A stretch of 64,000 nt of DNA from Laburnicola sp. R22_1 (taxonomy: Eukaryota; Ascomycota; Dothideomycetes; Pleosporales; Didymosphaeriaceae). Location of the stretch: NCBI GenBank assembly GCA_014281115.1, contig JACONQ010000016.1, positions 1,240,001 through 1,304,000 of the forward strand, in the 5' to 3' direction. Below, one piece after another: positions 24,394 through 34,493 of this stretch. Each line of letters opens with the position of its first letter. Position 1 is the first letter of the stretch. A model generated the notes under the pieces. That model was not told the origin of the DNA. It searched no databases and worked only from the letters and a program-made list of their open reading frames with translations. The position numbers and the translations under genes were made by a program.

Positions 24394-26264
24394 ACGTACT
24401 TTGCACTCGAGTCGGACACTCCATCAAGTCGGACACTTTGCCAAGACCCCACCAAGTTCTGTACTATTCACGATAGTATAGAGTCAACATGAACTATTTT
24501 TAATAGTCTAAATAGGCTAAACTATTCAGAATCTACTTCTATAAGCTACCTACAGGTTTTTTTATTGTGCCCAGGCTTGCCGCAGCGTCCACAGCGCTGT
24601 TGAGCGGATTCGCCTCCATTAGTGCGCACCCTCTTCTTTGCCTTCTTGCCATCACTACGCACCCTAAAGTCCTTTAGAGTAGCCAGTCGCTGGCCCTCTT
24701 CAACTGTAAGGACTCCTTCTTGCTGCAATTGCTTTCTTTTATATGATTTACGTTGTGTGGCGGCCTTATTAGTAGCTTAAAGTTTGGCGTTGCGTTTAGT
24801 TATCAACACTAAAGAATGCCCTATTAGCTTGGCGCCTTTAACGAGCTTTTCCACCGCCTTAACTATATAAGTTGGGGAACTATCTATATGCCTTTGAATC
24901 CTCTGCTTAACTAGCGTCGATTGCGACCTAAGTTCTGTACTATTTCGCGGAGTTTGCGACTCCTATGTACTATCGCGAATAGTACAAAGTGGAGGCGTAC
25001 GCAGGCGGACGTTAAGCTGCGATATCACAGCTTCTAGGTTGTGGGGCACTAGGCCAGCACCTTGAAAGCCTCCTTTGATATTACTTTTAGTAAACGAAGC
25101 CTTGAAAGCAGCAATAAAGCAAGGCAGGAACTTGATTTTAGTGATGTGCGTGATGTGGTTGCGCATCAAATCCTTAGCTTGGCGCCCATACGCCTTTTTT
25201 AAAGGCGCGAAACAGCCCATATTAAGTGGCTGCAAGAGGTGCGACGAATGCGAAGGCATATAGAGAGTAACAATATTGCTCTTCTTGCAGTAATCCTGGA
25301 ATTCGAGCGAGTTGTGACTTTCGTGGCCATTGATAATGAGCAAACGTGCTCTACTAGTAGTACGCCTCTTTGTATGCTTATTAAAGTGCTTCAGCCATTG
25401 CAGACTAAGCTTATTTATTATCTAGCTGTTCTTAGAGACTGCAATAACCCAATTATGAGGTAGATCCTTCTCCTTATACTAGGCGGAGAGGTGGTGCTTG
25501 CCCCCGAAGATAATAAAGGGTGGGATCCACCAACCCATCGCGTTGATGCCTTGGATGACTGTTGTCCACTCCCTATTGCCCTGCTGCACCTGCTTTGGCC
25601 GTCCTTAACGCTTAGAGCCTGTGACTATTGCTCTAGTTAATATTATGCCTATTATAAAGCCTGCTTTATTAAAATTGTAGGTGTCCTCGTCCAGGATACT
25701 ATGTTTGGCCTTTATATTCTCCACAAGCTGGAACCAGTCTTGTATTATCTTAGGATCCTCCTGGAGAGCTTTCTTGTAGTCGTACTTTCGATTGAACTTG
25801 ACTTTAAGCTCTGGCTGGCGCTTAACAAAGTTATAAGGCCACCTCTGGCCAACTGGCTTGTAGTGGCGTGTAGCTAGTAAAGAATTAGCCATATCTTTTA
25901 TAGCATCGAGCCGAGGCGGAAATCCTCGCGCGTCTAGGTCGAGTATATGCTCTATAATCGCCTGCTCCTCTCTTATAGTAAGTCTTATTTTGTTGGGTGC
26001 GCAGTTGCGTCTAAACGTCTTTCCAGCGCGTTGGTTGCTAAGTGTACTTTGAGAGACGTTGTAGATAGCTGCAGCGCGTTGCTGAGAGAGTGTTGCGTCT
26101 TGTTTGATAGCCTGGATTGCAAGCTGTATACGCGCTTCTTTTAACGCTAGTGGTTTGTTATGTAGTTGAGGCATCGCGTTATACTATTGCTGATAGTACG
26201 TTTTGGTGGGGTCTTGGCAAAGTGTCTGACTCGATGGAGTGTCCGACTCGAGTGCAAAGTACGT
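24394..26264 (-). mobile_element. Pogo-type DNA transposon, family C (1,871 bp)
   Basis: Inverted ends start ACGTACTTTGCACTCGAG and contain two spaced GTCGGACACT-type boxes. They extend to a CCAAGACCCCACCA segment, giving about 70 bp of TIR. TA flanks both sides (24,392-24,393; 26,265-26,266). The family is distinct from the 1,849-bp copies but has the same plan: AC...GT ends, a single transposase and a C-terminal zinc knuckle. Small palindromes of the type GTACTATcgcgAATAGTAC lie near both ends (about 24,463, 24,966 and 26,190). Confidence 0.9.
24546..26174 (-). pseudogene. Pogo-type transposase relic, family C
   Basis: One frame of 543 codons runs from ATG at 26,174 to the stop at 24,546 without any indel, interrupted by TAA/TAG codons (first at about 25,602). 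The N-terminus has a psq/HTH region (SQQRAAAIYNVSQSTLSNQR) and a CENP-B-type second HTH (EEQAIIEHILDLDARGFPP). All three catalytic Asp are Asn: YNFNKAGF, LLIINGHESH and LLQPLNMGCF. The C-terminus ends in a zinc knuckle, CGRCGKPGHNKKTC. The product is inactive. The pattern is RIP, since every damaging change is G-to-A or C-to-T. Confidence 0.92.
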
Positions 26265-26266
26265 TA

Positions 26267-26859
26267 TTTAAGAAACTTTAAAATTTATCTTTAGAATAGG
26301 TTTCTTTCTTTACAAAGACTAGTGTAATATCTACTACCTTATCTATTAGCCTACTTATAATATAATTAACTACGTTCTCTAGAAGAAAGTAATTTTTATA
26401 AATATTAACCTTTATTATATATTTCTAATATTAGTAATTCTAATAGCTTCTAGAGAACAACTTTAGATTAAGAAGTTAAAGGCGCTAGTACTTTAGTAGC
26501 ACTTTACTAGACGCTAGTATTACTACTATTATTTAGAAGAGGGCTAAGAGTATAGTCTTTACTCTAGCGTATTACTTTAATTAGATAAGTTAATTAGTAA
26601 TTACTTTTAATAAGGCCTAAAGCTATTTACTAGTATTTTATTAAGCTACTAATATAACTTAGAGTTACTTTAAACTAGTAAAATAGTCTATAATTTATAT
26701 TAGTACGTCTTAAAGGGCTCCCTCTTCTATATTCTAGGCCTTCTTTCTTCTTTAAGGAAGTGCTTAAGGTCCTATTAACCTTTAGTCTTATAGATACTAG
26801 TAAACTAGCTTAATATTTTATATATACTTTATTTTATTATAACCTCCTATATATAGTTT
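26267..26859. other. AT-rich relic DNA between pogo C and the LTR-like repeat
   Basis: Plus-strand reading gives long stretches interrupted only by TAG/TAA (for example LKGSLFYILGLLSSLR near 26,710), typical of a RIP-damaged coding region. I do not recognise the family. Confidence 0.35.
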
Positions 26860-26987
26860 TTTAGTAAGGTTAGTAGTAATATCTATCTTTATAGCTCCTT
26901 ACTATTAGAGTTTAGTAACTTATTACGCTAAATAAGAGATAGGAATATTTTCCCTTTTATAAGAAAATCTTAGTATTCTCTCTATTA

Positions 26988-28467
26988 CGGAGGTGCCTTT
27001 CAAAAGTTCTGTCTGACGCTAAAAGCGCCACCACAACGCCCAGCTCTTGGCACTAAAATACTTGAGATAGGAGCAATCTGATCTCTCTTCTGATCAACCA
27101 TGGCCCCCAATACTAACGTGTATACGCGTACTCTTGTTGTTACTCTTAAATCACTATCTGTTGGCAAGTCAACCTCTCAAGTCTCAGAGCTTACTGGCAT
27201 CAAACCACGCACAATTGATCGTATCTACAGCCGAGCTATTGCTGCTGGCTTCGAGCCCAACGTTCTGCCTCTCAAGATCCTCCCACACCACGTTCAAGAC
27301 GCTCCTCGCTCTGGGCGCCCATCTAAACAGACGCAGGAGGTTAAGGAGGAGGTATTACAACAAGTATGCCGCGACAGATATGGACGTGAAAAGACCTGCG
27401 CTGACGTAGCTGGTGGGCTTAGTCTGCGAGGGATAGATCTCTTAGCTACTACTGTCTGGCGAGTCTTAAGAGAGGCTGGATACCACAAGACAAAGCCAAC
27501 GAGGAAGCCTGGGTTGACACAGAAGATGAGGACTAAGAGATTGAAGTGGGCGCTTGAGCACGTTACTTGGACGCTTGAGGATTGGAAGAACGTTATATGG
27601 ACAGATAAGACTTCTATTGTTCTTGGTTATCGCCGTGGTGGATACAGAATATGGAGGAGACCTGAGGAGCGCGTAGTCAAGAGCTGTATACGTGAGAGAT
27701 GGAAGGGATACTCTGAGTTCATGTTCTGGGGCTGCTTTACGTACGACAAGAAGGGTCCTTGCTATGTCTACAAGCCAGAGACTAAGGTAGAGAAGCAGAT
27801 AGCTGCTCAAAGGATTAGTGAGCTGAACGCTGAGCTCGAGCCTTTGATGCGAGATGAGTGGGAGCTGAACACAGCCATGAGGAGGACAGGACTACGCAAT
27901 AAGCCAGGCAAGAAACCTCAATGGAAATGGACAGCCAAGAATGGCAAGCTCGTACGCAGCTCTGGTGGAGGCATTGATTGGTGGCGATACCAGACGTGCG
28001 TTCTTATCCCTAAGCTTCTGCCCTTCGCGCAGGAGTGTATGAAGGATAGGCCACAGACTGTGGTGATAGAGGATAAGGCACCTGCGCATGCACACCACTA
28101 TCAGGATACAGTGTACAGTCTGTACAAGGTCACAAAGTTGCTCTGGTGTGGCAACTCACCAGACTGCAACTGCATTAAGCCATGCTGGTTCTATATGAAG
28201 AGAGAGACTACAAAGAAGGGAGCTCCTTAATCAAGAGCAGAGGGTATTAAGGCGTGGGAGAGATGCTGGCGAGACCTCCCTCAATCAAAGATACAAGCTT
28301 GGATTGAGCGTATTGTTAAACATATCCCTAAGATTATTAAGCTTAAAGGTGGCAATGAGTACCTTGAAGGGAGAGGAGAAAAGCGAGTTAGATAGATCAG
28401 CAATATGTGGCGTTTTGGTGGCGTTGTGGCTTTCCTTGGCAGACAGAACTTTTGAAAGGCACCTCCG
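26988..28467 (+). mobile_element. Tc1/mariner-type DNA transposon (1,480 bp)
   Basis: Perfect 28-bp inverted repeats start CGGAGGTGCCTTTCAAAAGT. TA occurs on both sides (26,986-26,987 and 28,468-28,469). The related empty site CTCTATTATACTTG at 121-134 shows one TA where this copy has two, which fixes both boundaries. The element contains a single transposase gene and is GC-richer than its host DNA. Confidence 0.95.
27100..28395 (+). pseudogene. Tc1-type transposase, prematurely stopped
   Basis: The start is ATG at 27,100 in a good context (CCATGG nearby). An N-terminal HTH pair (GKSTSQVSELTGIKPRTIDR) is followed by a DDE domain. First Asp: VIWTDKTSI. Second Asp: VVIEDKAPAHAH. At the third acidic position, where Tc1 proteins have SPDLNPIE, the sequence is NSPDCNCIK, so the catalytic Glu is Lys. 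The frame stops at TAA 28,228-28,230 but stays open and protein-like for 54 more codons (AWERCWRDLPQSKIQAW) to TAG at 28,393, so the stop is probably CAA-to-TAA. Loss of the third acid predicts no cleavage activity. The gene is much less damaged than its surroundings. Confidence 0.9.
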
Positions 28468-28985
28468 TATACTTGTGTTTATTCTATAGAGTTAAGGGAT
28501 CTTAGTATCTAACTTAACTGCGTATTTATTTATAAAGTTAAGAGATTTTAATATATAACTGAACTATATATTTATTTATAGAGTTAAGAGATTTTAGTGT
28601 CTAACTTAACTACGTATTTATTTATAAAGTTAAGGAACCTTAATATTTAACTTAAGTACGTATTTATTTTATAGAGTTAAAGGATCTTAGTATCTAACTT
28701 AACTACGTATTTATTTACAGAATTATTTTTAGTGTATTAGAGAGATCTTATAAGCTTCCTTATTATAAGAGGTTAATTAAATTTAATATAAGGGGCTTTA
28801 GACTAAGAGGTTAAAATTGCCTAAGTAAACTTATAAATTTAATAGAGTTTAATAGTAATTCTAGCTATAGACTTATATATACTTCTAGCTTAGTAGGAGT
28901 ATAGATCTAGAACTCTAAGATAGCAGGCTAAGTAACTATAGAAGGGCGCTCAGCTCCTTATAATATATTTTTAACACTCTTTTAT

Positions 28986-29560
28986 AGTACTAGAAAATAT
29001 TATATAATATAATTACCCTAGCGTATAGAGAAATAGCTAGAAATTTTTTAGCTAACTATATTTTTATATAGTATTAGAGCTAAGAATATACTTTATTAGC
29101 AAAATACTAAATACTAAAATTTAGTTTTTAATACGCCTTTTTATTAATTTACTACTTTACCTTTAACTACTTTTCTTAATATTTTTACTAAATAGCAAAT
29201 AAAATAAAATCTAAGGCTACTATTAAAATTATAGGGGCCTATTATTTTTATTACGACTCTTTTAGGCCCTAAAATAGTGCTAGTTATATTAAAAATTTAC
29301 TATAATAGCCTATTTTTATATACTTTTCTTTTTATTTTTAGACCTTAAAAGGGGAGTTATATAATAGTTCTATGCTAGCCTTCTTACTAAGTATACGTTA
29401 TTACCTTTCTTTTATACCCTATTTTTTTCTATCTACGCCTTTTACCTTTTTAAAAGTGCCTTTTTTAGTTAATATTAGTATATAGCTAGCATAGGCCTAT
29501 ACTCTATACTACTCTTTATATATAAAAGGGCCCCCTATATCTCTTTCTTATCTACTATCT
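28986..29560. other. AT-rich border DNA, nothing recognised
   Basis: Very AT-rich, with no repeat match seen in the window and no open frame. Base composition switches to about 55-60% GC near 29,590, which marks the isochore boundary. Confidence 0.5.
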
Positions 29561-29589
29561 TAGAATAGTATTAATTTAACTAGCTCTTT

Positions 29590-30384
29590 TAACTATGCTA
29601 GCTGTCCCTAATAGGTTAGCCCTGTAAGGCCGTGTACCGCCCTTATAGAGGCGGTTGGTGTAGGTGCTTGGGAGAATTGATTCCAGAACATGACTGTCCG
29701 CAATCAACGTGGCCGTACCTGCATGGCTTGCATGGCTGAAATGGAACTCGGTGTCGCGAGGTCGCTGTAGATGCAGTCGATAAGGGCTTACCCTTGGAAG
29801 CACTTTGGTAAGCGTTTGTAGGAGTGGGCGGTGTCGGAGGCTCGGAGCGGCGGCTGGGTCGTGGAGGGTTCGGGGCGTGGAGGACACAGCATCAACAGAT
29901 GGAAGGGCTAGCTCCAGCAGTGCGCACGCAGCAGACAGGATTCCAATCCGCCGTTTTCCTGCCCACCATTCCATTCCCTCTTGCCGTGCTGCGTCTGTCT
30001 TTGCCTCTCGACTCCACGCGCGCCCGTCGCCCGTCGCCCCCGTCGCCCGACCTCTCTCTCCCTGTTCTCTCCCTGTTCCGTCCCTGTTCCGTCCCTGTTC
30101 CGTCCCTGTTCCGTCCCTGTTCCGTCCCTGTTCTCTTGGTGGCATTGGCAGAGCACTGGCCGCCGCCAACGAGACTGCCACCCTGCTCCGGCCGCCGTGA
30201 CGCTGCACCGACACAGACACTGGCCGCTGCAAGGCGCCGAGGGAATGAGCCAGCCACACAGACATGGTGAGTGGTGAGCGTCTGGTCATGGCACCCGCGC
30301 GCCGTCGCACCGTGACGCGTCCCGCCTCGGAGCATTGCGTTTGGCTTGATTTGGCTTCCATCGTGACCCGCTGGCACACTGCAC
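29590..30384 (+). promoter_or_regulatory. Upstream region of the PAS kinase gene
   Basis: About 800 bp of GC-rich DNA between the isochore edge and the kinase start codon. It holds an 11-bp minisatellite and long CT-rich tracts. Several open frames on both strands cross it, but they overlap one another, follow the repeat's periodicity and show no domain, so I read it as promoter and 5' leader. No TATA box was identified. Confidence 0.5.
30060..30136. repeat. 11-bp minisatellite, seven units
   Basis: Seven tandem CCCTGTTCCGT units; the first and last read CCCTGTTCTCT. Because 11 is not a multiple of three, every reading frame stays open, which explains the overlapping open frames here. It lies about 250 bp upstream of the kinase start, so length variation could affect the leader or promoter. 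Confidence 0.95.
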
Positions 30385-33300
30385 ATGGACTTCGCCGCTG
30401 ACCGACGCACCCCGCCAGGCTCGCCTCACGAACCACAGTCGGCCCTGCCGTCGGCGCTCCGATCCGTTTCCACGTCCGAGCATGCTTCGCTGCCTAAAAA
30501 CAAGAGCACGAGCAGCCTGCTCTCGCAGCGCCCGCCGGCGGGCCTGTCTGTGATGACCAAACGCTTGAGCATCGACGCGGGCCAGCTGGACAGGATGGCG
30601 CGGTGAGTGCCTGCCTGCGCCTTCACACGCCGGCATGCCTACTGACAGTGCCAGTTCACCCATCGTCCCCGACCACGAGCACGGCCTGGGAGTCTCTGGC
30701 CTCCGCCGCATTCGCCAGCAGCCAGGTTCACGGGCTATGTCTGCCCACCGAGCTGCCTCGCTCAACATTACACCTCCCGCATCGACGCACCCCTCCCCCT
30801 CGCACCCCACAGCCCCTCCTTCTCCAGCCCTCGCTTTTGCAGAAGACCTCACTCGCTTTCCCTCGGAATCCCTGCACTCGTTCTCGTTTGCGACCCAGTC
30901 CAACGACTTCATCCACAACCGCCAGAACGTACTCAAGCGGTCCATAGACTTCATGCAGAACAAGCTGGGCTGGGCCGCTACCAACCCTGGCATCGCGAAC
31001 GCCCAGGCAAAAATAAGTGGCGACCACGAGCTACAGAGCATGATGGAGCTGTTGACAAGGGCGAACCTGATTGGAAACGATGCTACGGGCGCTCATGGCT
31101 TGGGTGCACTCGGCCCGGTGACTGGGCCTGCCGAGGTGGACGGCGAGAACCTGTTTGAGAAGAGCTTCATCCAGGTCGAAAGGTCTGCCAGCCCTGACAG
31201 CTTTCTGGGCTCGGCCAAATCTCTGGCACAGAAGACCTCTCCCCCCGACATACAGAATGGGAATGCCACAGTCGAAAATATTGGTGCCGTAAGCACGCCC
31301 ATGTCTGACCTCATGTCCGAAGGCTCAAGTCAGAAGACGGGTAGCTCACCACCGCAGCGACCGGCTCGCGCCGCACTGAAGCGCACACTCACCGACGTAG
31401 CCGCTCTCTCCATACGAAGCCGGTTGAACGATGCATTAGCTCAGCCATACCTGGTTGGTGAACAGGACACAGTTGAGCAGCTCGTCTCTCCAACAACCAA
31501 CCCTCCTGCAACCCCTGTTTCTAACATACCAGGCCCACATACAGGAGGACCGGCGCCTCATGGTCAACACGGCAGCCGTTGGGCTCCGGCCGCCCAAGCA
31601 ATCTTCATGACCGAGGTGGCTGCACCTTGGACCATCACGGCCGCGAATGACCTCGCATGTCTTGTGTTTGGAGTCACACAAGCCGAGGTGCGAAAGCTAG
31701 GCATATTGGAAGTCGTTCGAGAAGAACGGCGGAAGTGGCTAGAGGACAAGCTGCGGGATCCCGAGCTGGGATCCAAGGCATCCCGAGAACTGCAAAACCA
31801 AAGTCAGCGAAACAATCCCGCCCCGGCCACTGCGATGAAAGTTGGTAACGGCGTTACAGCGAGGCTACTCAGTAAGCCTCCATCACGACAAGTCGCTCAG
31901 AACCGACGAGCAAAGACCGACGACGGCAGTGGCTCGTCATACGCCCAGCGATCGAGCGTCAAGGGAGGCTTGAATCACGAATCCAAGCCATCGAGGGGCG
32001 TTCTGTTGTGTGGCGATGTAGTGCCGATACAAAAGCGAAACGGTGCAACTGGTAGTGCTAGCCTCTGGGTCAAAGAGAAGCGCGGTGGCCTCATTTGGGT
32101 CTTGGAAGAGATTGCCGAAGACGTTGTGGAAATCAATGTTGATGAGGTGGGTTGCGTGCTGAAGGGGTCTGGGGCAATAGAGGCAGTGTTTGGCAGCGAT
32201 CGGTTACGACGAGGTATGGATCTCCAACGTCTTATCCCGGCAATCCCACGGGTCGAAGGAGTACATACCGGGGCGCTGGATTACAACAAGATCGCCGAGC
32301 TCCGGAATTTTACCGCTCGGACATCGAACAGCATAAATATACCCGTAACAGTCGAAGCTCTACCTGACGAGCCTACGTTCCGAGTCTCCAGCTTTCCACA
32401 TATCGCCGGCATCGTAGTGTTGTCGGCAGCGGATCTTACCATTGCCAGCTCAAACTCTGTCTTCTCCTCCGCCCTATTTGGGCAGGCTCGGCCCGACGGT
32501 CTTCACATCGCACGGCTGATTCCCGGCTTCGACAAAATACTCAATGTCATGACTGATGAAGACAACATAGAGCTCATCGATGGCATCGTCATTCCAGAGC
32601 ACAGTTTCCGGCGAGCGCGAGCCCTCTTAGCTATGCGCGAAGGGCGAGGGGATGCAGCATCTCTCTTCTTGAAACCTAGCGGCCTGCCTGCTCTGCATAG
32701 AGACGGGACTGACATTATGGTCGACGTGCAAATGAGGGTGGTCAAGAGCGAGAAGAAGCCACTTTATGATGAGCAGGTAATTGAAGAAGAAGATGGTGCG
32801 CCAACCCGACCACCAGCGGCTGAACTGGTTTTCGCTCTGTGGATCACGTATTCCAGACACTTACATGCCACGACTCATGGTATTGGACCAGTTACGCCAC
32901 TCGTCTCACGGCCTGGGACACCTCCACGCCAACCATCGCCGGGACAATCGCTGTTGATCAACACAGAGGATGCTGAATCAGACCAGTCGAGATCCAACGC
33001 TACGCCTGTCTCTCTGTTGACACAACAACTCCAGGAAGCCATGCAGCCTGCCTCGCCCGCAGAGCCGCGAGCGAATCGGCCATCCTCGGCTGCCGCTACA
33101 ACAGAGACGCAGGATTCCCTTCGGAAGAAAGCAATCAATGACTTTGTCGTCATAGAGGATATGGGCCAGGGTGCATACGGCCAAGTCAAGTTATGTCGGT
33201 ACAAGAGGAACAGCAGCAAGAAAGTGGTCATCAAATACGTCACAAAAAGACGCATTCTCGTCGACACTTGGACGCGAGACCGACGTCTTGGCACAGTGCC

Positions 33301-33996
33301 GTTGGAGATTCATGTTTTGGATTACCTACGAAGAGATGGCTTTAGGCACTCCAACATTGTCGAGATGTCGGATTTCTTCGAAGACGACACCAATTACTAC
33401 ATTGAAATGGTTCCACATGGCCTGCCCGGCATGGACTTGTTCGACTACATTGAGCTCCGTGTTAACATGGAAGAGAAGGAGTGCCGAAAGATCTTTGTGC
33501 AAGTGGCCGAGGCAGTGCATCATTTGCATACGAAGGCAAAGGTTGTTCACAGGGACATCAAGGACGAAAACGTCATTCTAGACGGCGAAGGCAACATCAA
33601 ATTAATCGACTTTGGTAGCGCAGCGTACATCAAGAGTGGGCCCTTTGATGTCTTTGTTGGGACTATCGGTGAGTACCAATGTATTCATCACTATGGCGGT
33701 TACTGACTTGGACATTAGACTATGCTGCCCCAGAGGTTCTCGCGGGCAAGTCGTATCGTGGCAAAGAACAGGATGTGTGGGCGCTCGGGATCCTCCTTTA
33801 CACAATTGTGTACAAGGAAAATCCCTTCTACAGCATTGATGAGATCATGGACCACGACTTGCGCGTCCCCTACATTATGAGCGAGGACAACCTGGACCTC
33901 ATACGACTGATGCTTGACCGTGATGTCGAGAGGCGCATCACTATTTCGCAGGTGCTGGAGCATCCTTGGTGCCAGATGACGGAGACGAGTCCGTAA
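30385..33996 (+). CDS. PAS-domain serine/threonine kinase (PAS kinase, Psk1/Psk2-like)
   Basis: Join 30385-30602, 30655-33668, 33719-33996 gives 1,169 aa. Intron 1 has GTGAGT and a CTGAC branch site (an alternative acceptor at 30,648 also keeps frame). Intron 2 has GTGAGT and splits an Asp codon to give TIGDYAAPE. A Ser/Pro-rich N-terminus precedes a PAS region near residues 380-440 (AAPWTITAANDLACLVFGV) and a second PAS-like region near 650-720 (AGIVVLSAADLTIASSN). The kinase domain spans about 900-1,165: GQGAYG loop, VVIKYV lysine, HRDIKDEN, DFGSA, APE and a closing EHPW. PAS kinases are cytosolic nutrient-responsive kinases; in yeast they control sugar partitioning and translation factors through substrates such as Ugp1. 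PAS plus a C-terminal CAMK-like kinase makes the family call firm; the exact substrate here is unknown. Confidence 0.92.
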
Positions 33997-34493
33997 TGCT
34001 CGGTTGAGCAAGCGACGTAAGATATACATAGAGGCTAGAGGCTGGGTCGAGAGCGAGATTCAAGATATTTCAATGGTAGGATTGCGGGGGCTGGAAACGA
34101 CATATAGAAGGGCTGATGATGATGAAGGATGATATCTGCTTCTGGCATGTGAGCAACGGGTTGGTTTTGCACGGCTGTCCGGTTTGGGACGGGCTTGACC
34201 TTGGCTCTTCCTATTTTTAGTGGAGGAAGTGGAATCGCTGCGGTTTTGTTAAGACTCAAAATGAATACCCGAGACGCGTGTTTTCTTGCGCATTCTTTCC
34301 AGAAACAAGCCGACATGGTAGCTTAGTTTGTTGCTCTACATTCCACGGCAAGGGAATATGGTTGGAGACTATCTTCATTGATGAGGAGGTTCACTTCCTA
34401 CACGAGTGTATCCATGTCCTATTTAGGTACGGGAAGGCCGAGCTCCACATAAGGAACTGCACGATGCTGACGCTCGAATACATAAAAGTAGTA
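33997..34493. other. 3' region of the kinase gene and pogo B target
   Basis: Non-coding GC-balanced DNA; no gene seen. The pogo-type copy B has inserted at the TA at 34,492-34,493, about 500 bp past the kinase stop. Confidence 0.5.

Larger units (their letters stand above)
26860..28985 (-). repeat. LTR-like dispersed repeat, copy 2, interrupted by a Tc1-type element
   Basis: 26,860-26,987 matches 1-128 and 28,468-28,985 matches about 129-624, with the Tc1-type element between. The minisatellite of five units is at 28,475-28,715. The repeat's minus-strand start reads TATAAGGAGCTGAGC, against TGTAAGGGGCTAAGC in copy 1. Confidence 0.7.

Noticed and set aside
29576..31041. Long minus-strand frames upstream of and across the PAS kinase start
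   Set aside because: They overlap each other and the 11-bp repeat, which keeps all frames open. There are no motifs, and the plus-strand kinase explains the coding signal.
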